In this document: positions 31,845-42,645 of the stretch, piece after piece
How positions within the stretch are numbered: position 1 is the stretch's first letter
Layout: every line of letters begins with the position of its first letter
Source: Sialis fuliginosa
Lineage: Eukaryota; Arthropoda; Insecta; Megaloptera; Sialidae
Assembly (NCBI GenBank): GCA_961205875.1
Contig: OY540819.1
Coordinates: forward strand, 622,501 to 686,500
Reading direction: 5' to 3'
Length of the DNA: 64,000 nt
Notes under the pieces: generated by a model
What the model was told of the DNA's origin: nothing
The model's input: the letters and a program-made list of their open reading frames with translations, nothing else
Databases searched by the model: none
Translations under genes and position numbers: made by a program

Positions 31845-32526
31845 TCCATAAGTGGTGCAGCCCAAATCTTTCACCAAATTGTGAAAATATATCTGATTTT
31901 TATGTATAACTATATTTAAATAAATCATTTTTACTAATACAAATCAAGAGTTTTATTTACACTATGATATTTCATATTTCAGATTTGCTTAATGCAGAAA
32001 TTGATAATTTTACTTTACAATTAAGGCTAAATTGAAATAAATATGTCTATATACGCTGCGTTATCAGTTCTAAACACTATCTCGCAGGCAAATAATTGCG
32101 AAACGCTTCTTGGTTCTTGAAGTAGCATTCTGAAAAATATAATGCAATGTGAGGCTCCCCCAGATGATGATATCATATTCTTGATTGTTGCGCAACATTT
32201 CGCAATTCCTAATAGCAAACGGTTATTGTAAACGCTGCGTGCAGGAGTTTATTAAATTCCTATATAGTCATAAACTAAAAATAGAATATTATGTGGACCT
32301 AAGATTAGGTCATATTCTCGTTACTATTGCGCAAATCATGCTAACGTGGATTAATAAGAGCTATACTCTTGCGCATGTGCAAACCCCCCCACTACCTAAG
32401 TGGTAGTTTAGTGGTAGAGGGGGTGTGAATTTACTTCCTACAGCTCCAAGCTCATATTCATTGCTCTCAATGTTCAGTTTAAGTTCATTTCTAGCCTAAG
32501 CAACTTATTATTTTTTAACAGCAACA

Positions 32527-32883
32527 ATGAGTGAAATACTTGAGCAGTTAAACGCAATTGCACTAGTTAAAGAAACAATGGTCGTGAAAGATATGGTAAT
32601 CGATCGTGAATATCAAATCATTGGAGCTAAAAGAATTCAAACTAAATATGGTGAACGCATTATATTAGAGTTCGCGGACAAGAATATGTTCCTGCCTGCA
32701 AAATTCGCTACCGTTGATGATACTGCACTCGAGGAGATGAGTAAATTATGTATTGCAAACACTGGATCCACAGGATCCATGGCTAAATTAATATTTCGTC
32801 CAGCGAATGAAGAGACTACAAACTACTATATTCCAACTGTAGAATCCAACAGGGAAACAATCTACTGGAGCCCCAATTATTAA
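32527..32883 (+). CDS. Polinton small gene copy 3
   Basis: This 118-residue intact frame is identical to the 31491 copy for about 60 residues. It then diverges in the C-terminal third (EEMSKLCIANTGSTGSMAKL, and a different end TNYYIPTVESN...). The switch from identity to divergence marks where the duplication ended, so this is probably the ancestral gene and the other copies are chimeric. It has the same upstream region as copy 2. Confidence 0.65.
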   Translation: MSEILEQLNAIALVKETMVVKDMVIDREYQIIGAKRIQTKYGERIILEFADKNMFLPAKFATVDDTALEEMSKLCIANTGSTGSMAKLIFRPANEETTNYYIPTVESNRETIYWSPNY

Positions 32884-33121
32884 TCTAAAAGTGATGCAGC
32901 CCAAATCCTTCTCGAAATTGTGAAAAGATATCTCATTGTTATGTATTTGTATATTTAAATAAATCGTTTTTACTTACAAATCGAGAGTTTTATTTATTTG
33001 CACTATAATATTTCATATTTCAGATTTGCTTGATGCATAAATACATAAGTATACTTTACAATTAAAACTATATTGAAATAAATACAAATAAACCTATGTG
33101 AACGCTTCGTTATGATGTCAT
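32884..33121. other. Spacer between the last small-gene copy and the right repeat
   Basis: This is AT-rich with AATAAA words near 32958 that could serve the upstream gene. No coding frame is present. Confidence 0.4.
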
Positions 33122-34146
33122 AAATTTTATAGTTGTAACAATTATAGTAGTAGTAGCCAGCACAAGATGTATCGAAATACTAACTAAAATTAATTCAAGC
33201 ACTGGTATATATAGCCGAACAACACATTCTTCTAGAATTTTCCATAAGTGATGATGTCATACTCTGTTGTGCAATCCCCTAATCGCAAACGGTTAATGTA
33301 AACACTGTGTTATTGAATTCCTGTGTATAGCATAGTGTAAAAATAGAATATTACGGTGATGATGATGACGTCATAGGATATTGCGCAACATCATGCAATT
33401 CCAAACGGTGTGTATGTGAAGGCCGGGCTCGGGCCTGGGCCTAGGCCCCAGATGTTATTTTTCGGGGGGGCCCAAATTTTCACTTAATGCCTATCGATGC
33501 GCACAACCGTTGCGCTTCTTTTTTTTTTCGGGGGCCTGAATTTTAACTTAATGCCTATCGATGCGCACGATCATTTGCAATTGTTTTTTTTTTGTTTTGG
33601 GGCCTCAATTTTCACTTAATACCTATCGATGCTCACGAACGTTTGCGCAGTTTTTTTATTTCGGGGCCTCAATTTTTCCTTAATGAATTTTTTGCACTCT
33701 CCACCCTAATCAGGTCCTGTCGCCGCGTGTGGTAAAGTAGAACTGTGTAATTAGTCGGGTTGCGAACCGTGCTCTCAAGATTTGATAGTTCAGCTTTTCG
33801 ACAACAGGTCGTGGTGTGAATCTTGACTGCGCAGGGTGGGTGTGAGTCTATGGTAATAGCGGAGTTTTAAACCATTTGACGCAGTTTTTATACTTTTTAG
33901 CAAAGCTATGAACCATTTTAGCAGAGTTTTGAACCATTTCACGCAGATTTGAAAATTTTTAGCGAAGTTTTCAACCAATTAGCGGAGTGATGAACCATTT
34001 TTAAGGACTTTTAACTATTTTATTTAGCGAAGCTACGAACCAAATCTACCTTTTAGTTCAGCTTTTCACCAACAGGTGGCGCTGATGCGGTTTGAAACTT
34101 GGATCAGGGCGGAGGGCGGTTTTAGAAACCGTCAATATACACTACT
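33122..34146 (-). repeat. Polinton right terminal inverted repeat
   Basis: This is the inverse of 19190-20213, including both internal repeat arrays and the TATA box. It ends ...ACTACT at 34146, followed by the AATATT TSD. Confidence 0.9.
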
Positions 34147-34337
34147 AATATTTTATTCGAAAAATAAGAATACGTATTAACAAAATTTCTATAAATTATA
34201 AATTAGGTTAGTTGAATGCCAATTATAAATTTAGCGCTGATGTATATTTTCATATTTGTCACCTTTTTTTTACATGGGATTCGCCTTTATTGTGTAGAGA
34301 CGCATGCGCAATAACTATGTAACTAGCTGCTGTTGTG

Positions 34338-34864
34338 CAAGGTTAGTATATGTATAGGTTGCCTCATAACTTTTTGACCAATCAGCGGCTGCGTGTGATG
34401 ACGTCACCCTGAGGAACCTTTAAACGTAGTTTCATATATTAAGTTTTTTTTCAAATTATTTCGAATTTTTGGATATTTGTATTTAAAAAAAGTAAATATT
34501 ATTGTTTATTACAGAAGCACAAATTATTACATATAATATTTCTTCATACAAACTTTAAAATGATGTCAGAAATCAATGCTTAAAGAAAATACATTTATTG
34601 GTTACACATAAAAAAACACTTGTTTAAAACTATAATTTATAATAATAAAATAATAAAAATTTAGATTTAAAACTCAGTACACTATCAATATCAAATGAAA
34701 ACATTTAAAAACAAGTTACAATAAATCAGCTTAACTAAAATAAAGAGTAAATATAGTTTGACAGCCGTTTATAATGTCAAAGAGTTCCTCACGATGACGC
34801 GTTCTCCCCTCTCATGCCACTCCCCGCCAGAGTTATGAGGCAACCTATTACTTTACTAACCTTG
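34338..34864 (+). mobile_element. 527-bp MITE, CAAGGTTAGTA family
   Basis: The ends are CAAGGTTAGTA and TACTAACCTTG, with an extended inverted match through GGTTGCCTCATAACT. It is flanked by a 9-bp GCTGTTGTG duplication (34329-34337, 34865-34873). Copy 1 of element A has the single-copy site at about 5588. A second copy lies inverted at 53458-53986. A 9-bp TSD would suit Mutator-like elements, but no transposase is present. Confidence 0.88.
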
Positions 34865-35097
34865 GCTGTTGTGGCCCAGCTGCTAAGTTTCATTGATGAT
34901 CGGTGAGATATTACGAAGTGCATACGCCAAGAGACACTGGTTTTAAGGTTATTTTTACCCGCGTAAAGTCTTGTATTTTTATATTATCTTAAAATAAATA
35001 TGACATTAATTATCTTTGATGTATGAAAGTAGTTTAATACATTTTATTTGTTATTGCTTAATTCAGTACAACTATTTACTAGAGATTGGTAAACACG

Positions 35098-35716
35098 ATG
35101 AGTGTCCTGCGAAAATATTATGTACTTACTAAACATGCTATGGCAAGTAAATCTATTTTCAAAATTGTTCATAGAAGTATGGTTTATAAAAAAGATAAAC
35201 ATGGTTGGAGAAACATCGATAATGAAAATGATTTAAATGGTGAAATCAGTGGCGTAGAAACGGGGGGGGTTTTGGGGTCGAACACCCCCCCCCAAAATTT
35301 TAAAATATATGAAATTAGTATAACAATTTGGAATTTTTGTGATAATAACCCCCCCCCCCCCCCCCCGAAATTTTCAATGCTGTTAAAATATGTGAAATAA
35401 ATATAAAAATTTTGAACCAAATAACCTTTTTTTTTCGTTGGTCATATAATTCATTGTATTTAATTAAATAACTAAAAAAAAAAAAAAAGGTCTTCATAAT
35501 AATTATAATTTTCAATTGTGTGACCTTTTTTTTTTTTTTAGTCAATGAAAGTCATAATCAACAAAAATTTTTGCTTTTTCAATCAAAAAAAACTTCACAT
35601 ATTTTTTGGAATATCAAAACCCCCCCCGAAAATTTTTCTTACTACGCCACTGGGTGAAATATACATTACGAATCGTACGGACGAGTTTGTTGAAGTAGAG
35701 ATATTGGATCAAAACG
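35098..35716 (+). pseudogene. Exon 1 of the element A gene in copy 2, interrupted
   Basis: This is homologous to 5819-6020, with the ATG at 35098 and a GGTAAGT donor after 35716. It has one extra codon (Tyr) and is split by the 406-bp hAT MITE at 35247-35652. The downstream exons are missing from this copy. Confidence 0.85.
35247..35652 (+). mobile_element. hAT MITE, 406 bp
   Basis: The inverted ends are CAGTGGCGTAG and CTACGCCACTG, flanked by the 8-bp duplication GGTGAAAT (35239-35246, 35653-35660). The empty site is at about 5961 in copy 1. It contains long G, C, A and T runs. Confidence 0.95.
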
Positions 35717-35858
35717 GTAAGTGAACTATGTCCTTAATTATATTCAAATAAAACTTTTATTTTATGATACTGAATTTTACAGACATCTAACAATTTTTTA
35801 GATTGTTTAACTGTAAAGAAAAAAATTTAGCGAAAAAATTTCAGATGTAGAAATTTTT

Positions 35859-36341
35859 ACGTAATAGTTATAAATTACGTAATTTCTAAATGCGAGTGAG
35901 ATAATTTTTGTTTTTAATTAGTAATATATTTGCAATAATTCCACACGTTTGAACTGGTAATTATTGGTAAGCGAATGTAATTTTTACATCATATTGCCTG
36001 TAATTTGAGAATGAATCTACCGTAAATTGAGCGTATAATGTCGGTCAAAATGCAGTGCATTTACTCGCAGGTGTTTGTACTTTTGATATCCACAGTCGGT
36101 AAGTCGATTGTAATGACATTGGTGATTGACGCTCACACTTTCGTCATTCAGCGATGTATAGTAAATGATTACATGGTGTTGTTACCGTAAATATTCGAAA
36201 AATGTATGGTGAAAATTTTTCACAACCGCACCCGGAAACGATCGTCAAATCACTCCATGCAGTCAAATCTTCAACGGCAAAACTCCCAATAGTTTGACGT
36301 CAAAAAACCATATTTTTATTGTGCTGCCAAAACCGCTAGGG
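35859..36341 (+). repeat. Right terminal/subterminal region of element A
   Basis: This is present only in copy 2. GTCAAA, TTTGAC and GTAAAT words recur as at the left end, closing with AAAACCGCTAGGG. The first base after it (36342) starts the TTA duplication. Confidence 0.75.
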
Positions 36342-36344
36342 TTA

Positions 36345-37104
36345 CATTCTGTACAATGTGATTGTTGTCATAAGTGACGGTAACCAGATAAATAATGCTG
36401 TTGAACCACAATACAAGTATTGTCCTTGTGACGCGTAATGATATACTAGCCATAAATCAGTAAAAACGTCAGCGAAACCAAATACTCCAGAAATAAGAAA
36501 ACTTTTTTTGTAATAATTAACACCAAACCATATTATTAGTTCATGTAACAAATAGTTAGCTACATCTCTGTGTGATTTAACTAACTCCTTCCCAACATTA
36601 TCTACGTCTTCTGTAACGGGTAGAGATACTTCCACTGTGTTCTGTTGGTCCTCTTGTACAACATCCTCATCTATAAAGGGCAAGTTGACTAACACATTCT
36701 CAATATTCAATGACATAGATTGTTCTCCATTCTCAATATCGCCGTTTTCCAGGTTCTGTGTTAGTTGTAGCTGCATTATCTACAGATGGTTCCATCGTGT
36801 TTTCTTCTTGACTTTTACTTATGATTTTAATCGACTTATGTATTTTTTTAGTGTGAAATATTATTTTATGTATAACACATATTAATAGATTAGCTACAAC
36901 TGTTACTAAATGAAACCTTAATGTAATATTGTTTGTATTTTGTCCAGTGGTGTTAACACCCTCGTCTTCATTTGCTGGAACAGCGTTCTCTCTGTCACTT
37001 AACAATACAGTTTGTTCCTCACTAACATTATCATTGTTTTCTTTAATCACTACAACTGGGTCTGTATTGCAACTAATTTGATTAACTCCATTGAGAGATT
37101 CCAT
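36345..37104 (-). CDS. 5' exons of a probable XK-related membrane protein (partial)
   Basis: Two overlapping frames read from the minus strand. The upstream frame (ATG 37102-37104, MESLNGVNQISCNTDPVVV...) is hydrophilic, then runs into AT-rich sequence that is probably an intron. The downstream frame (about 36770-36345) is NLENGDIENGEQ... followed by SGVFGFADVFTDLWLVYHYA and LFIWLPSLMTTITLY, which resemble the first transmembrane segments of XK-related (XKR) scramblase-family proteins. An acceptor such as ACACAG near 36758 would link them. The frame meets a good donor (GTAA) at 36345-36342, immediately next to element A copy 2. The remaining exons are not visible in the window, so the gene is partial or broken. 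This is probably host sequence. The splice model is uncertain. Confidence 0.5.
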
Positions 37105-39150
37105 TTTTGTATTATTTACTTTGTACAGATATTATTAAAATACAAAATTACACTGACTATATTATCGAATGTTTCTAAGTTGTATGTTGTAAATACACTA
37201 ACTCTATAAACTAATTATAAGTGACAAAAGCAGAACTAGATGTTTAAGATATGGAATATACTATATTTTATAAAACGAAGGAACAATTCTCTGCACAATG
37301 TTATTTTTTATTAAAAACCCGGTAATACAATCAATCTGTTGGGATTAATAGAAGTTTGTGGAAGTATAAGAAAAGTCTAGAGAAATATATAGAAGTCTAT
37401 AGAAATAACAAGAAGACGCAATGGCGTAAGTGTGCAGCGTGGTCTACGAATTATTAGTTATAAGATTACATTTTGTATTTAGATTTAAGTATTAGTTGTG
37501 TAAAGTATAATAGTAAATAAAGTTGAATAAGAATACATGTGTAATATCTACACAATCAACTGTATTTGTCTCTTTAATTAAACAAAATCACTCACAACTC
37601 TTATTATAATTTATTAATTTGCATTAAAATATACAATATTGGCAAATGTTACCAGATAACAATTTGTATTACAAATTACATAAAAATACAAGTATATATC
37701 GCTGATTTTAAATACTACAGATATTTATAAAACTGTTGAGACTATAGGTAGATAATACAACAACACTTTACCAAAAGTTAAGTATTTTGTTATTGATTCA
37801 AAACACTCCAACTCGATCACTAAGTAAATATATTTCAAGATAATATTGATAAAATATACATATAACTGCCAGTAATAAAAAAATATTTTGTAACAAATAA
37901 AATTAATAATTTTATAGTAAAATTATTTTTAACCTTTCATTCTTCAACCCTTAAATACAGTAGCATAAACAGTTTATCTATATTTCATAGGATTTTGTAC
38001 ATTTATGTCCGGTATTACAGCCTAGTAAAGAAAGGCTAGCTTGCAGCAGGTTGGCCTACATGGCTTTTTTAGACAAAATAACTTTTAAAAACCCAGTGAT
38101 TGATCGCTTAGGGTACAAAGTAAAAAACATCTGAGCGATTCCGAGTTTCGCAGATATTTTAGGGATACTTTTAATTAAAAAAAACTTTGGTGATCCCATG
38201 ATTTTATGAAATTTGAAAATGTGCAGTTTTTTAGGTTATTTCAAGTGGATTTTTTAGAATGATTTGTTTATCAAATAAACAACTAAAAGCGTTAAAGAAA
38301 AAACTTTCAGCTTTAGAAATCAGCCTTTGAATTTTTTTACAATTATTTGTTTTCTAGTTATAGACGCTCAAAGTGAAATATGTGATTTTTACTTTGATTG
38401 TAAATAACTTGGTCAAAAATGATCGTACAGCAATATAAAAAAGAAAATTAAAGAAAAAAAAGTCTATTTTACAAACATCCTTTATTTAATTTGACAAAAA
38501 AAATTCTTAAGTCCTGTAGAGCCTCTCAAAATTGATATACATTTTCAACAAATGATTCAAAAACTAGAATGTTCGAACTTTAAAAATGTTTATTTTAACT
38601 GTTCTACGACCATTTTTCGAGGAAATGCAATCATTCAAAAATATTGAAAAAAATTAGTAATCCCTTTATTTTGGAGTTTTGTGTAATTTTTTTTTAACTC
38701 TTAAAAATTCTTTAATTTTTATGAACAAACAAATTATAAAATGTAACCACGAATCTAGTCAGAGACAAAAAAAAATGAGAAGTTAGTATTTCTGTTTAAT
38801 TTTTTTATTTTAAGAAATAATACGATATTAGGCAAGTTAAAAAAATTGAAGCCAATTTTGTATTTTAAGAACGCTAAGTAAATACATATTTACTTACCTT
38901 AAAGCAAATGTAAGATTACATATTTTTTTATCTCTGAAATATAAATAAGTTAATCTAGGTATAAATATAATAATATGTCCTGACTGATTCATCATCGCCG
39001 AGCCGAAACCCTTGGACCTAGAAACGTGAAATTTCAGGAGTGTCTTTCTTTTATGACATAACCACCCACTAAGAAAGGATTTTTCGATAATCAACCCCCA
39101 AGAAGGTAAAAGAGGGTGTAAAAGTTTGTATAGGAAAAAATAGTATTTGA
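37105..39150. other. Intergenic region, AT-rich; dispersed repeat at about 38270-38700
   Basis: No supported gene is present. The segment around 38390-38430 (TTTTTACTTTGATTGTAAAT then GGTCAAAAA) resembles 53045-53080, so a dispersed element of unknown class is shared by the two places. Short AGAAGTCTATAGAAATA-like words near 37370-37410 are tandem-like. Confidence 0.4.
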
Positions 39151-39490
39151 AACATAAAATAAATACTCCTCAATACAAACAATGAAACGCGTACTTTAGC
39201 ATATCCCAAAATTTAACCCTTAAGGGGATGCAAAGGGGTGGATAAGTGTGTATAGGAGAAATATTTTTCGATCGGATTTACTTGAAACTTAAAATAAATA
39301 CTCCTCAATACAAACAATAAAAACGCGTACTTCAGCATTTCCCAAAATGTAACCCTTAAGGGGATGCAAGGGGGTGGATAATTTTGTATAGGAAAAAATA
39401 GTTTTTGGTCGGATTTACTTGAAACTTAAAATAAATACTCTTCAATACAAACAACGAAACACGTATTTTAGCATTCCCCAAAATTAAACC
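39151..39490. repeat. About 137-bp tandem repeats, split by a hAT element
   Basis: Units contain TTACTTGAAACTTAAAATAA, CTCCTCAATACAAACAA and AAGGGGATGCAAGGGGGTGG. Three lie here and further ones at about 43075-43330. The hAT element at 39491-43069 sits inside the array. Confidence 0.8.
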
Positions 39491-39667
39491 CAGCAGTGGT
39501 TTCCAAACTTTACGTCACTACGCCTCCCTTTAGAAAAAATCTAATCTTGGCGCCTCCCCCCCATATTTTGAAAGGTATAAAATACAAAAAAAGAATAAAT
39601 CAATAATAACAAGTTCTTATTGTAAGTACCTATATTTATAAATATTTATTTTCAAATTAATTAATTT

Positions 39668-41538
39668 TTAATGCGATGGATGTGCTTGTTTATTAGCACA
39701 AAGCTTGTCGAATCTGGGTGTCATTGAAGAGAGTGCTACTCGTAACTCTTTTTCAACTACTAACCGGGCTCTATATTTAGATTTCATTGCTGCCAATGCA
39801 GAAAATCCCGTTTCGCATAAATATGATGTTACGAATGGTAGAAGTACATCCATAGCTTTGCTTGACAGAGCATTGTACTCCTCACTTAGATTCAACCAAA
39901 ATTTAACAAGCGTTTCATTTTTAAATTTTTCTTGTAATGAAGTATCGCATGACAGTTCTATTAATTTTTCTCTTTCACTAGTTGTTAATCCAAATTCATC
40001 ATCTTCTTCATCGATGAATGGGTTCTGTATCCACGTGAATTTTGTATAATCAAGATCTTCGAAATAATGAGAAAAATGCATTAGCAAACAATCCAAGTGT
40101 TCAATAAATAAGGTTTTGTTTGCTTCAACATTATCTTTGGAGCCGAAATTATTTAAAAGTGGAAACATATCAAATTCATTTTTTTGTACTTTTGATTTCC
40201 ATAGCTTCATTTTTTTTATAAATGCTTTCACTTTATCCTTTTGAATCAGAGAATGCATTTGTGGTCCTTGCATTGATTTATTCAAAGCACTTAATTTTCC
40301 AAAAATTTCAACCAAATAGGCAAGTTAAACGATAAAGTTATCGTTCCTAAACAAAGTTGCATCTTTATTATTATGTTCATCAAGAAAAATTGCAATCTCT
40401 TCTTTAAGTTCAAACACCCTTTGAATCACTTTTGCACGAGATAGCCAGCGCACTTCACAATAGTATAGAAGTGAGTTATAATTAGCTTCCATATTTTCAC
40501 ACAACTTTGCAAATAACCTATTTTTTAAAGGACTGTTTTTTATGTAATTTATAACTTTCGTAACTTTTGTAAAAATGTTGTTAAGTTCTTCGCTCATATT
40601 TTTTGACACAAGTGCTGCTCTGTGAAGCATGCAGTGCGTCCAGATAACTTTGGGTGCTTTGTTTTTAACTAATGCTTGAAGACCTGCCTTATGTCCTGAC
40701 ATTGACTGTGCTCCGTCAGTACAGAGTCCAATGCAATTATTCCACTTTATGTCATTCTCATCAAAAAAACTGTCAATTATATTACAAATTTCAATGGATG
40801 TGGACTTTCCAGGAATAGGGTTGCAAAATAATATATCTTCTATTATATTTTTTTCTGTAACAAATCGAACATATGCAATTAAATGAGCATCTTTAGCTAC
40901 ATCAGTTGCCTCATCTACTTGTATAGCGAATTTCGAAGTACGCATTCGAACAACTAACTGATCGCAAAGATCTTCAGATATATCTTCTATTCTTCTCCCA
41001 ACTGTATTATCAGCAAGCGGTATTTGTCTCAACTCAACTGTTCCGCATATGATTTGCCGAACATTGTTTCAACCATATCAATAGCTGCTGGCAAAACTAG
41101 AGTTTCTCTTATTGTATGTGGTTTTTTACATTTTGCGATTCTGTACGAAACTTGATACGACGCTAGCAATGCATTTGACGAAACAGAAACTATTTTTTTG
41201 AACGTTTGCTTTTGCTTATTAAATTCATCTAATTTTCTTTGAAAAAATTCTATGGGCTTACCAACGTATGCAGAATGCATAGTTTCAAGGTGACGTTTTA
41301 ATTTACCTGGTCTCATACTATCTGCAACCAAAACTTTCGTACAAAACAAACACATTGGTTTTCCCAAGCCATCTATAATAACACTTGTGAATCCTAATGA
41401 TAAATAAGATGAATCATATTTTCTTGCCTTGGGAGTTCTACCTCCTTGTTCACTGTTCACACAACCTTTACTAGTAGCAACGTCATTATTTTCAATATTA
41501 GTGGACTTTCATTTATATCCAGTCAAAAATTTATCCAT
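39668..41538 (-). pseudogene. hAT transposase (ZBED5/SCAND3-like), broken in three places
   Basis: The frame reads from ATG 41536-41538 and soon meets a TGA. It continues through a BED-type zinc finger (CLFCTKVLVADSM...KRHLETMH), then a frameshift near 41030 where TTGAG is repeated (a 5-bp duplication). Next comes the RNase H-like core with IQVDEATD and LCTDGAQSMSG, WTHCMLHR and CEVRWLSR. An in-frame TAA follows at 40325-40327, and then the hAT C-terminal dimerisation region (TSYLCETGFSALAAMKSKYR) to the stop at 39668. Order and motifs are those of the ZBED/SCAND3 hAT group. Three separate disabling changes show it is inactive. Confidence 0.9.
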
Positions 41539-41760
41539 TTGTCTGAAAATATTATAGGAATAAATTTATATTCTTAAAAAAACACCCAATTCTTTATAAA
41601 TTACTTACGTATTTTTTATAAGTAAGTAATCACGCCAAAAAAAATAAGAAACACAATTGCACACTACTGGTATGCTCCGAATAGGTAATTATTTAAAAAT
41701 TACTTACGTTTTTTAGAAGTAATCACGCCAAAAACAATAAGAAACACAACTGCACACCAC
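41539..41760. repeat. About 85-bp imperfect tandem duplication in the hAT 5' region
   Basis: The unit AATTACTTACG ... AAGTAATCACGCCAAAAA ... AATAAGAAACACAA occurs twice (about 41600-41675 and 41690-41758). Confidence 0.7.
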
Positions 41761-42645
41761 TAGGGATTGCAATCCCGGGATCCCGCCTAATAATTTGATC
41801 TCGAAATCCCGGGATTAGAAACACATTAATACCGGGATTTCGGGATTTAAAAAAATTAATCTGGATTTGCATTCTCATGATTTCTATGAGGATATTATAA
41901 CGCTAGCCCACATGGAAAGTGACATTTTTAAGTTTGGCGCCAATTCCAATGCATCTGGTTGCAATAAAAACGACCTTTTTAGAAACTTTACGCTTACAAG
42001 GGTCTCCTGACTGCATTGTTTTTTCCAAGAACGTGTAAAAATGCATTTTAACCATAGACATAGAGATTTTAACAAATTTTAAGGATTGGTATAATGTATT
42101 TTCCATTTACGTCTACGTCTGTTGTGTATAAAGTTATCGACATAGAACTAGCAATACCACAGTGACATATAGTATCTGACTGCATTTCTTTTTACTATGC
42201 AAACATAGATCTGAATATCAATTTCTATTTATTACATATTTTTTTAACGGTTAATTATTATGGTCAAACCTAGATAAATATGCTAATAAAAAATATGTGA
42301 AATTAAATAGTGTACATACATTTTCTGTGTATAAATACCTACTTTTTGCGAGAAGTGAATAAACAATCTGCAAAATGTAAAACAAAACGTACACAAAAGG
42401 ACTTGTACATTTAAATTCTATTTATAAAATCAATTTATTATTTTTTTACGAAAGTTCACTTATGGATATTTTTCATAATCATACGTAAAACCGTAAGTAC
42501 ACATTTCAAATTTTTTTTACAAGGTTTTAAATGGTTAAATAATTTTTTTACAAAAATAAATTCTAATCCCGGGATCCCGGGATTTGAAAATTGTTCAATC
42601 TCGAAATCCCGGGATTGAAAATTTTGATCGGGATTGCAATCCCTA
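41761..42645. mobile_element. hAT-type MITE, 885 bp, nested in the hAT transposon
   Basis: The ends are TAGGGATTGCAATCCCGGGA and, inverted, CGGGATTGCAATCCCTA. It is flanked by the 8-bp duplication CACACCAC (41753-41760, 42646-42653). Subterminal regions repeat the word AATCCCGGGAT many times. No transposase is present. Confidence 0.92.

Larger units (their letters stand above)
30568..32639. repeat. 1036-bp tandem duplication carrying the Polinton small gene
   Basis: Unit 1 (30568-31603) and unit 2 (31604-32639) are near-identical. Both contain the 3' half of one small-gene copy, a spacer and the 5' half of the next. Part of a third copy follows. The breakpoints lie inside the gene, so unequal exchange between gene copies is the likely mechanism, and the few differences (for example 30830) imply it is recent. 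Confidence 0.9.
19190..34146 (+). mobile_element. Maverick/Polinton element, degraded, 14,957 bp
   Basis: The ends are AGTAGTGTATATTGACGG and its inverse, the AG...CT termini usual for Polintons, flanked by a 6-bp AATATT duplication (19184-19189 and 34147-34152). The homologous position in copy 1 of element A (5406-5411) has a single AATATT, an exact empty site. The terminal inverted repeats are about 1,025 bp and nearly identical. Contents are a zinc-finger/DNA polymerase gene with one stop, a truncated capsid-like gene, a basic small ORF, an ankyrin-like ORF and multiple copies of a small gene. Integrase, cysteine protease and packaging ATPase were not found, so this copy is defective and would depend on others. 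Confidence 0.92.
18487..36341 (+). mobile_element. Element A copy 2: internally deleted, later invaded by three elements
   Basis: The termini are CCCTGGCGG at 18487 and CCGCTAGGG ending at 36341, flanked by TTA (18484-18486, 36342-36344). Compared with copy 1, the left 398 bp are followed directly by sequence homologous to 5105 onward, so the transposase region is deleted. After exon 1 and the start of intron 1 (to about 35858) it jumps to a 480-bp right end, so exons 2-5 are deleted as well. Insertions into this copy are the Polinton (19190-34146), a MITE (34338-34864) and a hAT MITE (35247-35652). Copy 1 provides the empty site for each. Confidence 0.8.

Noticed and set aside
30991..32406. 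Pairs of identical 63- and 73-codon frames in the 1036-bp units
   Set aside because: They lie in the promoter/3' parts of the duplicated unit on both strands and have no conserved counterpart in the other small-gene copies.
35184..35545. Gly- and Phe-rich open frames around 35300
   Set aside because: They are produced by homopolymer runs in the hAT MITE.
809..36341. Reading 809 and 36341 as the two ends of one 35.5-kb element
   Set aside because: The 3-bp flanks do not match (CTT versus TTA), whereas 18487 and 36341 share TTA, and the left end sequence occurs twice.
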